Shown here: positions 63,970 to 64,000 of the stretch, in pieces | Numbering within the stretch: the first letter of the stretch is position 1 | How the letters are laid out: the number at the start of each line of letters is the position of its first letter | DNA from: Planctomycetota bacterium | GTDB taxonomy: Bacteria; Planctomycetota; UBA1135; UBA2386 | DNA length: 64,000 nucleotides | NCBI GenBank assembly: GCA_016713175.1 | Contig: JADJPQ010000026.1 | Span: 310,001 to 374,000, forward strand | Direction of reading: 5' to 3' | The notes under the pieces: model-generated | Databases searched by the model: none | What the model was told of the DNA's origin: nothing | What the model saw: the letters and a program-made list of their open reading frames with translations, nothing else | Position numbers and translations under genes: made by a program

Positions 63970-64000
63970 AGTAGTCACCGGCCGCATTCCGCGGACAGCG

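Overview
The window is GC-rich bacterial DNA, and its gene content points to a planctomycete (Planctomycetota) or a close relative. The reasons are ECF sigma factor genes coupled to very large Ser/Thr kinases (one with WD40 repeats, one with a formylglycine-generating-enzyme-like domain), several exported proteins that share a C-terminal beta module, Uma2 nuclease paralogues in tandem, a CotH/VTC/DUF4956 cluster and YdjY and HEAT-repeat exported proteins. Many neighbours overlap by four bases (ATGA or GTGA), so translational coupling is common. This placement is inference: there is no rRNA or phylogenetic marker I could compare.

Layout: 1-3.2 kb, a partial gene, a Na+/H+ antiporter (nhaA) and an M14 carboxypeptidase, all broken by indels; 3.2-9.5 kb, an unknown gene followed by recB-recD; 9.5-13 kb, exported proteins and a three-gene overlapping operon; 12.9-16.9 kb, an ECF sigma factor, a kinase with a C-terminal FGE/C-type-lectin-like domain, a long GC-rich hairpin and a small HRDC-type gene, an arrangement that resembles the target half of a diversity-generating retroelement; 16.9-19.2 kb, a coiled-coil membrane protein and a beta-propeller protein; 19.2-22.1 kb, four tandem Uma2 genes with identical leaders, the last one dead; 22.1-27.3 kb, one giant exonuclease-RecQ-UvrD helicase; 27.4-34.3 kb, two exported proteins, an 833-residue protein built of about seven repeats of roughly 90 residues, and a Ser/Thr kinase; 34.3-40.3 kb, a beta-helix exported protein lying between two copies of a 54-bp repeat beside a truncated DUF433 gene, then an ECF sigma factor and WD40 kinase; 40.3-50 kb, an exported protein, a thioredoxin-fold gene with an in-frame TGA in the position of the first active-site Cys, an MNT/HEPN pair, and the operon asparaginase-nnrD-HEAT-YdjY, then a bifunctional-nuclease gene; 50-57.3 kb, two tRNA-Ser genes around an FGE-like lipoprotein and the CotH-VTC-DUF4956 operon; 57.4-63.7 kb, lipoprotein, murD, mcsA, mcsB and clpC, then a short tandem repeat at the right edge.

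Two observations stand out. First, the gene at 42209-43201 reads U-G-P-C if the in-frame TGA at 42917-42919 is selenocysteine, and a perfect 8-bp stem with a 5-nt loop starts 16 nt after the TGA, which fits the known bacterial SECIS geometry. Second, the kinase-FGE gene, its downstream hairpin and the adjacent HRDC-type gene look like a diversity-generating retroelement target cassette whose reverse transcriptase and template repeat are not in this window.

Caution on sequence quality: at least a dozen single- or double-base indels break otherwise well conserved genes, concentrated at 0.1-2.7 kb and 58.4-61.4 kb. Because they hit essential genes (murD, clpC) and often fall in short homopolymers, most are probably sequencing or assembly errors. 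I annotate those loci as genes with frameshifts, not as true pseudogenes.
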